Assembly (NCBI RefSeq): GCF_015207395.1
Contig: NZ_JADEWX010000028.1
Coordinates: 1 to 51,608 of the forward strand
Length of the DNA: 51,608 nucleotides
DNA from: Nodosilinea sp. LEGE 07088
Lineage (GTDB): Bacteria; Cyanobacteriota; Cyanobacteriia; Phormidesmidales; Phormidesmidaceae
Direction of reading: 5' to 3'
Positions within the stretch are counted from its first letter, which is position 1. Each line of letters starts with the position of its first letter. Under the pieces are notes generated by a model that was given only the letters and a program-made list of their open reading frames with translations, was not told the DNA's origin and searched no databases. Shown one piece after another: positions 15,890 to 26,114 of the stretch. A program made the position numbers and the translations under genes.

Positions 15890-18430
15890 TTACTCTGCTG
15901 CGGTCAATGATCGGGCACTGGGGCCACCATCGGGCACCATGACGTGCCGCACCTGGCTGACGGTTTCCCCCTTATTGGGCTTGACGATGCGATCGCTCTC
16001 TCCGGTTCTCCCCTGACGCGGCACCGATGCCGTGGGGATGATGGCGGTGCGGTCAGCACTGGTGAACAGAGTTACAGCTTCCTTAGGCACCGCCGGCAGT
16101 AGAGCCACCAGGCGATCGCTCTTAAGGCTGAACTGAAACGACTGGGTGCCAATATCGCCGCGCTTTGCTACCCGCAGCCCCTCAATGGGCAGACGTTTGG
16201 CATAGCCCGCCGCCGTCACCAGCAGTAGACAGTCTTTGCTCGACTGTACCGCCACGCAGCCCGCCAGGGTCTCTTGCTTACCCATGCGAATGCCTTGGGG
16301 CCCCTGGGCCGCCCGCCCCATTACCGCCAGGTTATCGTCATCGAGGGGAAACCGCAGCAACCGCCCGCCGGTCGTACCCAGCACCAGGTCATCACCAAAC
16401 TCAGCCAGGGTGACATGGGCCAGCTCATCGCTGTCTTTCACTTTCATTGCGGTGAGGCCGCGCCCGGTCAAGTTGGTGAATTCTTTCAGCGGTGCGCGCT
16501 TGATTTTGCCCTTGCGGGTGACCAAAATCAGGTCGTGCTCCAGCAGGTCGTCGCGGATAATTAGCTGAGCCACAACGGCATCTGGGTCGGGGGGCACCGA
16601 GCCCGGCAGCAGGTTCACCAAGGGCGCGCCCTTACCCTGGCGCGGGTTATTGGGAATAGCCTCTACCGACAAGGTAAAGGCGCGACCGTCACGGGTGAGC
16701 GCCAGCACCTCCTGGGTAGTGATGGCCGCCGCCAGCTGCACCACTGGGTCATCGTCAATGGCGTGGAGCTTGGGGTTGGTGTCGGCCTCTAGCCGGGCCT
16801 GCCGCCGTTGGTAAGATTTTTGCGAATATCGCCGCACGTAGCCCTTTTGGGTAAATTCCACCACCGTCTCTTCTTCGACCGCTTCGGCGATGATTTCTTC
16901 GACCTGCTGCGACTCTTCTGCCCGCTCTTCATCGGTTTGAATGCGGGTGCGGCGGGGGTCACTAAACTTTTTCTTCAGGGCTTTGAGTTCTTTTTTCAGG
17001 GCTTTGAGGAGCTCTTTGCGATCAGACAGCAGCCGGGTCAGATCGTCGCGCCGCTGGCTAAATTCGTCGAACTCGGTTTCTAAGCCCTGGCGCTCCATGC
17101 CAGTGAGTTTGCGCAGGGGCATGGCCAAGATGGCATCTGCCTGGCGATCGCTGAGGTCAAACTGCTGCTGAAACTGCTGTTTAGCCGTGGTGCCATCGGC
17201 AGCATGGCGCAGAATATCGATCATGGCATCCAGGTTGCCCAGGGCCGTAAGCAGCCCTGTCAGAATATGCAGCCGGTTTTCGGTTTTGTCGAGCTGGTGC
17301 TGGTAGTGGCGGGTGAGGGTGATTTCGCGGAAGTCGAGAAACGCCTGCATGACATCGCGCAGGGGCAGCTGACGGGGCTGGCCATTGTCGAGGGCCAGCA
17401 TGATGACGCCAAAGTTAGTCTGGAGCGGCGTGGTGCGGTAGAGATCTTGCAGCACTCGCTGGGCCGGGGCTTCCCGCTTGAGCTCGATCACCACCCGCAT
17501 GCCGTCGCGATCGCTCTCATCCCGAATATCGGCGATACCTTCTAGTCGCCCCGCATTGACCAGCTGGGCAATTTTTTCAATCCACCCTGCCTTATTCACC
17601 TGGTAGGGCAGCTCGGTGACGACGATAGCGTTACGCCGCTGCCGCCCTCGCCCCGGATGCACCTCTTCGAACTGGCAAATGCCGCGAATGGGAATGCTGC
17701 CTCGCCCGGTGCGATAGGCATCCAGAATGCCTTCAGTGCCAATGATTTCGCCGCCAGTGGGAAAATCGGGGCCAGGAATCAGGCGAAAGAGGTCGTCATC
17801 CGCTAGGCTAGGCCGCTCAATCAGCGCCACCAGCCCGTCAATTACCTCGGCCATGTTGTGGGGCGGAATATTGGTAGCCATGCCCACGGCAATGCCCGAC
17901 GAGCCATTGAGCAGCAGATTAGGTAGCTGTGTGGGCAGCACCACCGGCTCCTGCTGAGAGCTATCAAAGTTGTCGCTAAAGTCGACCAGAGCCTCGCTAA
18001 TATCGCTCAGCATAGCGTCGTTGCTGATCGGCGAGAGGCGCGTCTCGGTGTAGCGCATAGCCGCTGGCGGGTCGTTATCCACCGAGCCAAAGTTGCCGTG
18101 GCCGTCGAGCAACGGGTAGCGACTAGAAAAGGTTTGCACCATGCGCACCAGGGCGTCGTACACCGCCTGGTCGCCGTGGGGGTGATATTTGCCGAGCACA
18201 TCGCCCACCACGCGGGCACATTTGCGATAGGGGCGATCGGGGGTTAGCCCCAGCTCATGCATGGCGTAGAGAATGCGCCGATGCACTGGCTTGAGACCGT
18301 CGCGCACGTCGGGCAAGGCCCGGCCTACAATCACACTCATGGCGTATTCCAGGTACGACCGCTGCACCTCGGTATGAAGCGAGGTGGGCACAATTTGCCC
18401 GGAGGCGAGCATGTCGAGTTGGTCGGCCAT
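15890..18430 (-). CDS. gyrA: Type IIA topoisomerase A subunit (gyrase A / topoisomerase IV A)
   Basis: The 846-residue A subunit cleaves and rejoins DNA with a GyrB/ParE partner to change supercoiling or decatenate. Landmarks are [57 protein letters not shown] with the catalytic Tyr127, a Lys-rich coiled coil (about 455-490) and a C-terminal beta-pinwheel. The canonical GyrA box (QRRGGKG) is not seen where expected; that segment reads [20 protein letters not shown]. Gln stands where quinolone-sensitive gyrases carry Ser. I therefore think it is the second, ParC-like cyanobacterial paralogue, although such genes are commonly labelled gyrA. An AGGA precedes the ATG. Confidence 0.9.
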   Translation of the reverse strand: MADQLDMLASGQIVPTSLHTEVQRSYLEYAMSVIVGRALPDVRDGLKPVHRRILYAMHELGLTPDRPYRKCARVVGDVLGKYHPHGDQAVYDALVRMVQTFSSRYPLLDGHGNFGSVDNDPPAAMRYTETRLSPISNDAMLSDISEALVDFSDNFDSSQQEPVVLPTQLPNLLLNGSSGIAVGMATNIPPHNMAEVIDGLVALIERPSLADDDLFRLIPGPDFPTGGEIIGTEGILDAYRTGRGSIPIRGICQFEEVHPGRGRQRRNAIVVTELPYQVNKAGWIEKIAQLVNAGRLEGIADIRDESDRDGMRVVIELKREAPAQRVLQDLYRTTPLQTNFGVIMLALDNGQPRQLPLRDVMQAFLDFREITLTRHYQHQLDKTENRLHILTGLLTALGNLDAMIDILRHAADGTTAKQQFQQQFDLSDRQADAILAMPLRKLTGMERQGLETEFDEFSQRRDDLTRLLSDRKELLKALKKELKALKKKFSDPRRTRIQTDEERAEESQQVEEIIAEAVEEETVVEFTQKGYVRRYSQKSYQRRQARLEADTNPKLHAIDDDPVVQLAAAITTQEVLALTRDGRAFTLSVEAIPNNPRQGKGAPLVNLLPGSVPPDPDAVVAQLIIRDDLLEHDLILVTRKGKIKRAPLKEFTNLTGRGLTAMKVKDSDELAHVTLAEFGDDLVLGTTGGRLLRFPLDDDNLAVMGRAAQGPQGIRMGKQETLAGCVAVQSSKDCLLLVTAAGYAKRLPIEGLRVAKRGDIGTQSFQFSLKSDRLVALLPAVPKEAVTLFTSADRTAIIPTASVPRQGRTGESDRIVKPNKGETVSQVRHVMVPDGGPSARSLTAAE

Positions 18431-18777
18431 GGCAGGTTCCTGAGTGAGAAAAAAGTGAGTGAGTGAGACGGTGTCGGTTAACTAGCAAAAACCAGATGGT
18501 AGCTGAGTGTGGCCACAGCCATAGAGCAAAACAACATTTTAAGACCTGAAATTTTAATCACCCTACATAGATTGGCGCTAACAATGCTGTAACTTATAGG
18601 CAAGCCTAGGAGCATGGCAAGCATCTTAGCCACCTAATCTAACTAGTCTGGGGCATGGCACTCGACGACAGGGGCCAGGCTATGGTAGGTCGCCCTCGAC
18701 CAAGGGCGCCCGCCACACCAGCCATTAGCCCATGGTTTATTCATATATTTCTCCGATAACGAGGGTGAATCAGCACG
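18431..18777. other. Divergent spacer between the topoisomerase and response-regulator genes
   Basis: No gene is supported. The part next to the topoisomerase start has a run of cactcactcact-type repeats around a T6 tract on its coding strand. A hairpin cgccct/agggcg lies at 18691-18708. Promoters for both divergent genes must lie here, but no consensus is convincing. Confidence 0.35.
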
Positions 18778-19179
18778 ATGAAAACCGTCTTACTCGTCGA
18801 AGACGACCTGGTAAATGCTCGGGTGTTTTCTAAAATTTTGACCAAGCGCGGTGGTCTGGTCGTCAAGCATACCGAAGATGTCGAAGAGGTAATTGCCATT
18901 GCCCGCAGTGGCGAGATTGACGTTGTGTTAATGGATGTGTCACTGGCCCACAGCATGTACCAGGGCAGACCTATGGATGGCATCAAGATTACCCAACTGT
19001 TGAAGGCTGACCCTGACACTGCTAACCTACCTATAATTTTGGTGACGGCCCACGCCATGGAGGGCGATCGCGAGAATTTTTTGAGCCAGAGCGGTGCCGA
19101 TGGCTATATCTCGAAACCAGTGATCGATCACCAAGAATTTGTAGACCAAATTAAGGCCACCATGGGAAACGCCGAATAA
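18778..19179 (+). CDS. CheY-like single-domain response regulator
   Basis: A 133-residue receiver domain without an output domain. The acidic pocket is Asp9/Asp10, the phosphoacceptor Asp53 lies in VVLMDVSL, and the switch residues are Thr90 (LVTAHA) and Lys113 (ISKPV), all intact. It would relay phosphate from a histidine kinase to a partner by protein contact. Four sensor kinases lie just downstream on the opposite strand and are its obvious candidate donors. An AT-rich hairpin follows the stop. Confidence 0.88.
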   Translation: MKTVLLVEDDLVNARVFSKILTKRGGLVVKHTEDVEEVIAIARSGEIDVVLMDVSLAHSMYQGRPMDGIKITQLLKADPDTANLPIILVTAHAMEGDRENFLSQSGADGYISKPVIDHQEFVDQIKATMGNAE

Positions 19180-19199
19180 GTACATTTGTACTTTATTGG
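19174..19199 (+). terminator. Terminator-like hairpin after the response regulator
   Basis: The segment aataagtacatttgtacttt and following ATT can pair as AATAAGTAC with GTACTTTATT, allowing a bulge, around a short ATTT loop. It overlaps the stop codon and lies between converging genes. The T-run is short, so support is moderate. Confidence 0.35.
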
Positions 19200-19387
19200 T
19201 GGTGTTTTCGCAAGCTCGGTTGTCTTCCCTGGTGTTTAGGCTGCTCACTCACTGGCAGTTGGCAGTTAGTCTCAGGGCTATCACAACTCAGACTTCTGCC
19301 CATGGGGGTGGGTTGACAAACTAATCGGCAGCATAGCAGTACCTGTGTATTTTGAGCTCCAGCCGATAAGTGCGTTGGTCATGCTGC

Positions 19388-20512
19388 TTAATGAGTACCG
19401 CTATTGACCGGCATAGTAAATGAGAAGGTCGTACCAACGTTGAGCTCTGAGGTAACCCAGATTTGGCCACCGTGACTTTCAACAATCTTTTTGCAGACGG
19501 CTAAACCAATGCCAGAACCGTGAATTTTTTCGTCTGACTTAGATCTATAAAAAAGCTTAAAGACATGGCTTAAATTGTCGGGCGAAATACCTATACCATG
19601 ATCATGGATTGTAAAAAGCCAGTAATTATTCACCGGGGAAACAGCTATCTCAATCTTAGGGTTCGTGCCTGGTTGAGCAAATTTAACAGCATTTCCAATT
19701 AGGTTTTGGAATAGTTGAACTATCTGAGACTCATTGCCAAACAATGTAGGCAGATCGGCATATGTAAGTTTGGCATGGCTTTCTTGTAGCATTAGCGCTA
19801 TATTGTCTAGAGCCTTAGATAATATGACATTGCCATCCAACTTTAAACAATCTATATCTTGTTTACCTATCTGAGCATATCTCAATAAATCTTGAATTAG
19901 TCGCTGCATACGAGTGCCAGCCTCTGAGATTTTCTCGAGATAGCCATTGACAGAACTGTCTAATGATTCTGAGTACTTTAAATTAATGATTGCCGCATAA
20001 CCTAAAACACTTTGGAGAGGTTGCTGTAAGTCATGGGCGACAACATAAGCGAATTGCTCTAGGGCTTGGTTTGATCGGGCCAATTCCTCATTTTGTTTTT
20101 TCAACTGCTCTTGAAGGCTCAAAATATGAAGCTGGTTTTCAATACGAGCAAGTACTTCTGCTTCCTGAAAAGGCTTGGTAATATAGTCTGCTCCTCCTAC
20201 CGAAAACGCTTTCACTTTATCAAGTGCATCATCTAAAGCGCTGATGAAAATCACTGGAATTCTCTCGCATGCTGGATCTTGTTTAAGGGTTGTGCAAATT
20301 TCAAAGCCATCTATGCCAGGCATTTTAATATCTAACAAGATTAGATCAGGGGCATCAGCATTAACTGAGGCTATCGCCTGTGAGCCATTCAATGCCTTTC
20401 TGACCTCATAGTTATGCTGTGTCAATATTGCAGACAATAATCGCAGGTTATCTGGCGTATCGTCGACAACTAGAATTTCTTTTTTTGATTGATTAATAGG
20501 AGTGATATGCAT
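19388..20512 (-). CDS. Receiver-histidine kinase (REC-HisKA-HATPase)
   Basis: A soluble kinase with an N-terminal receiver (ILVVDDTPDN; LILLDIKMP; ISALDD; DYITKPF), a short coiled linker, a dimerisation domain whose H box is VVAHDLQQPLQ, and a HATPase domain (NLIGNAVKFAQ; HGIGISPD; GSGIGLAVCKKIVESHGG). The DLQQPL form of the H box is typical of bacteriophytochrome-type (HWE-free) kinases. Starting at the ATG at 20512 gives 374 residues; an ATG five codons upstream is also possible. The start overlaps the 3' end of the preceding kinase gene by about 20 bases, suggesting translational coupling. It is the last gene of a four-kinase run. Confidence 0.9.
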   Translation of the reverse strand: MHITPINQSKKEILVVDDTPDNLRLLSAILTQHNYEVRKALNGSQAIASVNADAPDLILLDIKMPGIDGFEICTTLKQDPACERIPVIFISALDDALDKVKAFSVGGADYITKPFQEAEVLARIENQLHILSLQEQLKKQNEELARSNQALEQFAYVVAHDLQQPLQSVLGYAAIINLKYSESLDSSVNGYLEKISEAGTRMQRLIQDLLRYAQIGKQDIDCLKLDGNVILSKALDNIALMLQESHAKLTYADLPTLFGNESQIVQLFQNLIGNAVKFAQPGTNPKIEIAVSPVNNYWLFTIHDHGIGISPDNLSHVFKLFYRSKSDEKIHGSGIGLAVCKKIVESHGGQIWVTSELNVGTTFSFTMPVNSGTH

Positions 20513-22985
20513 GGCGATATTCTTCAATCAGCTCAATTATTTTATCAAATTGAAAGTTTAGGGTTGCATATTTTAGGTAGGCTCTGAGTTCGTTGAAATT
20601 TTCTGGTAGTTGCAAAATTAGCTGTTCTAAGTCGAAATCAGAGCCTTTGATGGCAGCCTGTTCGATTTGATCAACCCAGTCTGGGGATAGCTGAGTCAAA
20701 ACCTTAGTCAAGTGAGCTGATGCGACAGCACCAAAATTAGGTGGATAAGCATCTGCAAAGAAGGTCGAAGAGGTATCGATTCTAGCGCTGTCTTTCAGGT
20801 CAGAATCAACAATAATGGGGATTCGGATATGGAAAAGAGTTCCTTGGGCGCGATCGCTATTATAAATCATTGTACCTCCCATCAGTCGCACATATTCGTG
20901 GCTGATATGTAGGCCTAGACCGCCGCCCTGCTGTGCTTGTTTGCCAAAATCGGAGTATAAAAAAGGGTCTTCTTCAGACTGCAACCAGTCAAGCGAAATT
21001 CCAGGTCCAGTGTCTTCAATTTCAAACTGAAGTATCCATTCATTGGTGGTGGCTTGGGCAGTTGTCTCTATCGGAATGGCCCTGATTTGCAGAATAACTT
21101 GCCCCTCATCCGTAAAATTGATAGCATTTTCTAGAAGGCTGACTAAAACTTGCCGTATTTTATTTTCGTCACCGTAGATATAGTGGGGTAAGTCAGCAAT
21201 AGAAGAAACCGTAAAAGTGAGCTTTTTAGCGTCAGCCTGGGGCTTCAAGGTAGTAATTAAATCTTCCAGCATTGCCCAGAGATTAAAGCAGACATTGTAA
21301 AGCCCTATTTCCTTGGATTCCAGCTTGGTCAACAGCAAAATATTGTTAATCAGAGACAGCAAATATTGCCCACTGCGATAGATGCGCTGCAGGTTATTTT
21401 TTTGCTCAGGCTCTAAGGCTAAGTCACGCTCTAGCACCTGCACAAATCCCAAAATTATATTCAGGGGTGTACGGAGTTCGTGGCTCATGTTGGCCAAAAA
21501 CCGAGTTTTAGCCTGGTTTGCAACCTCTGCCTGGGTCTTGGCTTCCGCTAATTCAGCAGTACGCTGATCAACGCGGTTTTCAAGATCGGTAAAGGACGTC
21601 TTCAACTGCAAGACCATGGTGTTGAAAGATGTCGCTAAGGTTTCAAATTCTTGAATTGAATCGATATCAATGGTGTGGGATAGATCGCCCTTAGTAATCG
21701 TCTGGCTAGCTACCACCAGCTCTCGAATCGGGTGGTTGATCCAGCGGGACAAAATTAACCCTAGCAGAGTTGCGATCGCAGCGGCCAGCAGACACATCAG
21801 TACTGTAATCCTGGTGTTCTGAGCAATCTGCTGCATAAATGCCGTTTCCGGCACCACCAGTACGATTATCCAATCTAGACCCAACTCATTTTGGTGGCAG
21901 GTGACATTGACATAGTGCCGGATGCCCTCAAAGTCTAGGGTCAGCGCCAGGGACTCAGGCAACTCTACCCCCTGGGGGAATTGCTCCTGTAGCCGTTCCG
22001 CAGTTGCCTGTATCAGGGCATCTTGGCTTTGGGTTGCCGGTAATCTTGTGGCCGTATCTTGGGTTAACTGAAATACGGGCATGGCGCCAGACGTGGCCAC
22101 CAGCAATCCATTCGGCTCCATAATAAAAATTACCCCGTCTCCATTGGGGACTAGGGTGCTTAAAAACTGACTGATATGAGACACTACAAGGTCTACCCCA
22201 ATTACACCTAGTAGCTGTTGGCTATCGTTATAGACCGGGTAGCTGGAAGAAATAGACAGCACTGCGGGCTGATCAGCCCACTGGTAAATATCGCTCCATA
22301 CGGGTTGCCCCGCTTGAACGGCATCGGTGTACCAGCCCTCCTCAGTGACCGGATCGGGCACCGAGTCTACTTTGGCTGTGGTGCGATCGCCCTGGGAGTC
22401 AGTCTGATAAATGGTCATGCTGTTGAGGTTAGGCGCCAGGGTCTCATTGATTACCCAGTGATTGTCATCGATTAGTTCTACCCCAATGAATTCGCCCTGA
22501 GGGTTGGCAAAATTGATATAGCTGACCGGATAAATTTGCATTTGATGCCAAAAGAATTGGCTCATGCCGGCAAAGTCATCTAGGGGCAACAGTCCTAATT
22601 CAATCGCCGCTAAATTGGCTTGATTAATATCTTGGGCCATCTGCAATTGATCTGCGATATGGTGGTACACCTGATCGGCAACTTCCTGACGGAGCTCCAG
22701 GGCTAACTGATAGATTGCTACCTGTCCATTGCGCAGTGAAAGCCACCCCGTCAAGCCCACAGCAGCAATAATTTGCAGCGTATAGGGAACTTTCAAAATA
22801 ACAGATAGAGGTATGTGGCTAAACAAGTGACGACGCCGGGTTGTCAAGATAAAATCCTTCACAGCAGTGGGAATAATGGCCTGATCTGGTAACAGGGCAG
22901 CGTTCAGGTGGCAGGGCCAGAAACACCTTTGGTTAGGGTGCCCAGCCCTACTTAGGATTGGGCAAGTAGGCAATGATTTGATCAA
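20493..22985 (-). CDS. Cache-HAMP sensor histidine kinase with C-terminal FQFD module
   Basis: A membrane sensor kinase: transmembrane helix ([20 protein letters not shown]), a periplasmic double-Cache domain of about 300 residues (ending [14 protein letters not shown]...[11 protein letters not shown]), a second helix, a HAMP linker ([18 protein letters not shown]), HisKA ([17 protein letters not shown]) and HATPase ([37 protein letters not shown]). Cache sensors bind small extracellular ligands. After the kinase core comes a roughly 70-residue helical tail shared with the two upstream kinases. The first 40 or so residues do not look like the family; the GTG at 22862 ([13 protein letters not shown]) is a likelier start, which would remove the 38-base overlap with the upstream gene. 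Confidence 0.9.
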   Translation of the reverse strand: MIKSLPTCPILSRAGHPNQRCFWPCHLNAALLPDQAIIPTAVKDFILTTRRRHLFSHIPLSVILKVPYTLQIIAAVGLTGWLSLRNGQVAIYQLALELRQEVADQVYHHIADQLQMAQDINQANLAAIELGLLPLDDFAGMSQFFWHQMQIYPVSYINFANPQGEFIGVELIDDNHWVINETLAPNLNSMTIYQTDSQGDRTTAKVDSVPDPVTEEGWYTDAVQAGQPVWSDIYQWADQPAVLSISSSYPVYNDSQQLLGVIGVDLVVSHISQFLSTLVPNGDGVIFIMEPNGLLVATSGAMPVFQLTQDTATRLPATQSQDALIQATAERLQEQFPQGVELPESLALTLDFEGIRHYVNVTCHQNELGLDWIIVLVVPETAFMQQIAQNTRITVLMCLLAAAIATLLGLILSRWINHPIRELVVASQTITKGDLSHTIDIDSIQEFETLATSFNTMVLQLKTSFTDLENRVDQRTAELAEAKTQAEVANQAKTRFLANMSHELRTPLNIILGFVQVLERDLALEPEQKNNLQRIYRSGQYLLSLINNILLLTKLESKEIGLYNVCFNLWAMLEDLITTLKPQADAKKLTFTVSSIADLPHYIYGDENKIRQVLVSLLENAINFTDEGQVILQIRAIPIETTAQATTNEWILQFEIEDTGPGISLDWLQSEEDPFLYSDFGKQAQQGGGLGLHISHEYVRLMGGTMIYNSDRAQGTLFHIRIPIIVDSDLKDSARIDTSSTFFADAYPPNFGAVASAHLTKVLTQLSPDWVDQIEQAAIKGSDFDLEQLILQLPENFNELRAYLKYATLNFQFDKIIELIEEYRHAYHSY

Positions 22986-25900
22986 ATTGAAACTGTTCGG
23001 TGAGCTGGGTTAAGGCCTTAACTAGAGGATCGTAGGCGGGAGGTAACGGGGCCAGCAGCTGCAAGATTCTGCGATCAGATCCCAGGACGGCGGCTTGATA
23101 GAGTTGATGCCCCCACTGCGGCGGGAGGGTCACCAAGGCGGCGGCCATGAGCTCAGACATATTGCTGTCTAAAGGTTCTTTTAGCCCCAGCAAGGGCTCT
23201 ACTGACTCACCTGGGCGACTTGGGTTGGGGAGTTCGGCGATCGCGGCTTGAGTTCTGATGGTAAACCGAAACAGGCTGCCCTGATTTAGCGCGCTCGTGA
23301 CCTGAATATCGCCCCCCAACAACTTGACAAATTCGCGCGTAATGGTGAGACCCAGGCCTGTTCCCTGATTGGCCTGACGACCCGCCTGGGTCTGGGTAAA
23401 GGCTTCAAAGAGGTGACTAAACTCACCCTGGGCAATGCCCTGGCCGGTGTCTTCTACCTCAAACCACAGGTCAAGGCTAGAGTCTAAAGCCGGGCTTATT
23501 GTTGGGGCCTGTACCCCTGCCCGCAGCGATACGGTACCAGAGGCCGTAAACTTGATCGCATTGCTGAGTAAATTCAACAGGATCTGGCGCAGTTTGTCGG
23601 CGTCAGTTGTGATGAACTGGGGCATATGAGGGGCCAGCTCATAGGTCAGCCTTAGGCCCTTTTGGGCAGTCTCCACCGCCATCAGGTTTTTGATGTCAAA
23701 CAATAGTTGATAGAGATCAAACCGAGTGGGCCTCATTTCTACCCGCCCTAATTCGATCCGCGACATATTTAACACCTCGTTGATCAGGTCTAAGAGATGG
23801 CGACCATTGCGGTTGATGATGTCGAGGTAATCCTTTTGGTCTAATCCGGGGCTGCTCTCAGATGGCAAGGGCAGATTGGCCTGGGTTGCTAACAGTTCGC
23901 TAAACCCTAAAATAGCGTTGAGGGGGGTGCGCAATTCATGGCTAACATTGGCCAGAAATTCACTTTTAGCCCGATTGGCGGTCTCCGCCTGCTCCTTGGC
24001 CTGGGCCAGGTCTACGGCTTGTTGATGGGTTTTTTCGAGCAGTTCTACATGGTGGAGGGCGATTCCCAGCTGATGGGTAATGTGCAGCACTAGACTAATA
24101 TCGGTATCGGCCCAATAGCGTGGCCCGCTATTGCAATAGTTAGCCAACAACCCCCACAGCCGTTGGCCAATAAAAATAGGTACCGTCAGGTAAGACCTGG
24201 CCTGAAATTTCTCCAGCAGCTCTAGATAACAGGTCGAAAACCCAGCCTTATAGATATCAGCTTCGCAACTATATTGCTTACCGCGCAGGTAAGCGCCACC
24301 CTGGGTGGTTTGTAGATGGGTATCAATGTCTTGAGGTACCGTCTGGCTCCAGGATTGGATACAGCAGTCTCGGCTACCCGTCACGGTTTCAGCGTTGAGG
24401 TCGGCAGGGGTATCGGTAGACTCCAGTAGGGAAACCCAGCCTGGCCCCACCGACTCGGCCACAAAGCTCCCGCTCCAGTCGGGGTTAAAGCGGTAGATGA
24501 CGGTGCGATCGCAGCCCAGCAAAGCCCGCAGTTCTGTCGTGGTGGTGGTGAAAATATGCCCCAGCTGTAGGGTCTGGCGCATATTCTCAACCAGGTGGTG
24601 AGTCAGGCGTTCTCGCTGCCAACTTTGGTATAGCCTTAGCTCCGCCTGACGATTTTCCAGGTGCAGCGAAAAAGCCGCCGCCGCCGCTGCCAGCAACTTA
24701 ACCTCAGCGGCCTGCCATGGACGAGCCTGAAGACAATTATCAAACCCAATAAAGCCCCAGAATTGCCTCTTGACCCTCAGCGGCAAAATTAGAATGGCTA
24801 AAATCCCCTGGGGAGCTAAGATCGTGCGCTCTGGTGTCGGAAACTCACTCACGATGCCATGAACGGGATGATCCTGCGACAACAGCTCTAGCCAGCGCGG
24901 GAAAAACGTTTTATAAGGCAGGTTTTGTAGGATTGGGTTGTCAATTTCTGGAGCAATGCCGTCGGCACTCCACTCCACTCGCAGACTCATTAACCCGTCG
25001 TCGTGGTTTTCAAACAGGTACACCCTCGATGCCCTCGCCGTTTCTCCTAGCTGCTTCAAAATATTCTGATAAGCGGCTTGATCAAATCCTCCCGAGGGAG
25101 CTGGCGACAGCCCCTGAACTCCAGCTAAAACATTGGGCTCGGGGGCATCATCGTCTGGCTGTAAACTATACTCTGACGCCAGCAGTTGCTGTTGAATCGC
25201 CACCACCAGCGCCAGATAGCGTTCACGCTGTACGAGTAGGGCTTCCATTTGTTTGTAGTGGGTAATGTCGCGCTGAATGCCGAAATGCCCTACTACCTGG
25301 CCAGCGCTATTGTGTAGACAGACATAGTGGCCCTCAATCCAGATGGGTGCGTGATCGTCGAAACGACGTTCTTCGGTGATTTCAGTTAGCACCCCATGAT
25401 CAAACAACTGACGCCACATCTCTCGACCATAGGTCAGATTGTGAGCAAAGCAGTCATTGGGAGTCAGCCCTAAAAATTCTTGCTCGCTGGCTCCATACTG
25501 CCGCAACATCGCAGGGTTGACCTGAGTCATGCGCTGGTGAGCAAAGACGTAGTCGAGGGTCGCCTCTCGATCCATTGAGCGATGCCAGGTTACAGGTCGG
25601 TCTAGCATCATGACAAAAAAGCCATAGCACCGCTGATTAAATAGCTGCTCCAGCAACCGCGAAGGAGGCTGGTGGCCATAGGCTCGCAATATTCCTGACT
25701 GGCCAATCATGCCTAAGAATCGGTTTTGGGCATCGGTTACCGGCAGAAAATTTACTTGGTACTGGTTAAACAACAACAGCAGGTTATCTAACGTGAGCGA
25801 TTCATGCTGCAGAACTGTAGGCAGCCCCTGCACCATAATCTGCTCAACGGTCAGAGCCATAGGATTGGTTGCCGTCGAAATCGCCTCTAAAAGCTGCGCC

Positions 25901-26070
25901 GGAAAAACCGCCCCCATCAACCTGGTCTCTTCAGTGGCGGTAGTTTCAATGACCCAAAGCGCGGTAAAGGCAGCCCGTTGCATGGCCTCGATGGCTGTCT
26001 GTAGAGAAGTCTGAGGCCCAATTTTTATCGGCTCATAGTCAATGGCCTGGGCCAGTAGGCTATCTAGCAT
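22948..26070 (-). CDS. CBS-PAS-GAF-GAF histidine kinase with a bilin-lyase-like GAF and FQFD module
   Basis: A soluble 1040-residue kinase. Residues 1-130 form a CBS pair ([34 protein letters not shown]), 140-280 a PAS domain (HFGIQRDIT), 335-475 a GAF domain, and 505-675 a second GAF of the phytochrome/cyanobacteriochrome type ([56 protein letters not shown]). Cys614 sits where cyanobacteriochromes attach their bilin, but the usual following His is Tyr. HisKA has His711 ([17 protein letters not shown]). HATPase and the shared C-terminal tail follow. CBS domains usually bind adenylates. The inputs suggest energy status plus possibly light. Confidence 0.9.
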   Translation of the reverse strand: MLDSLLAQAIDYEPIKIGPQTSLQTAIEAMQRAAFTALWVIETTATEETRLMGAVFPAQLLEAISTATNPMALTVEQIMVQGLPTVLQHESLTLDNLLLLFNQYQVNFLPVTDAQNRFLGMIGQSGILRAYGHQPPSRLLEQLFNQRCYGFFVMMLDRPVTWHRSMDREATLDYVFAHQRMTQVNPAMLRQYGASEQEFLGLTPNDCFAHNLTYGREMWRQLFDHGVLTEITEERRFDDHAPIWIEGHYVCLHNSAGQVVGHFGIQRDITHYKQMEALLVQRERYLALVVAIQQQLLASEYSLQPDDDAPEPNVLAGVQGLSPAPSGGFDQAAYQNILKQLGETARASRVYLFENHDDGLMSLRVEWSADGIAPEIDNPILQNLPYKTFFPRWLELLSQDHPVHGIVSEFPTPERTILAPQGILAILILPLRVKRQFWGFIGFDNCLQARPWQAAEVKLLAAAAAAFSLHLENRQAELRLYQSWQRERLTHHLVENMRQTLQLGHIFTTTTTELRALLGCDRTVIYRFNPDWSGSFVAESVGPGWVSLLESTDTPADLNAETVTGSRDCCIQSWSQTVPQDIDTHLQTTQGGAYLRGKQYSCEADIYKAGFSTCYLELLEKFQARSYLTVPIFIGQRLWGLLANYCNSGPRYWADTDISLVLHITHQLGIALHHVELLEKTHQQAVDLAQAKEQAETANRAKSEFLANVSHELRTPLNAILGFSELLATQANLPLPSESSPGLDQKDYLDIINRNGRHLLDLINEVLNMSRIELGRVEMRPTRFDLYQLLFDIKNLMAVETAQKGLRLTYELAPHMPQFITTDADKLRQILLNLLSNAIKFTASGTVSLRAGVQAPTISPALDSSLDLWFEVEDTGQGIAQGEFSHLFEAFTQTQAGRQANQGTGLGLTITREFVKLLGGDIQVTSALNQGSLFRFTIRTQAAIAELPNPSRPGESVEPLLGLKEPLDSNMSELMAAALVTLPPQWGHQLYQAAVLGSDRRILQLLAPLPPAYDPLVKALTQLTEQFQFDQIIAYLPNPK

Positions 26071-26114
26071 AGCGGCAAGTATCTAGGAAAACGAAAAATA
26101 GAGCATCCAGGTGT

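Noticed and set aside
18655-18759. 34-codon plus-strand ORF before the response regulator
   Set aside because: Arg/Pro-rich, no ribosome binding site, overlaps the likely promoter region.
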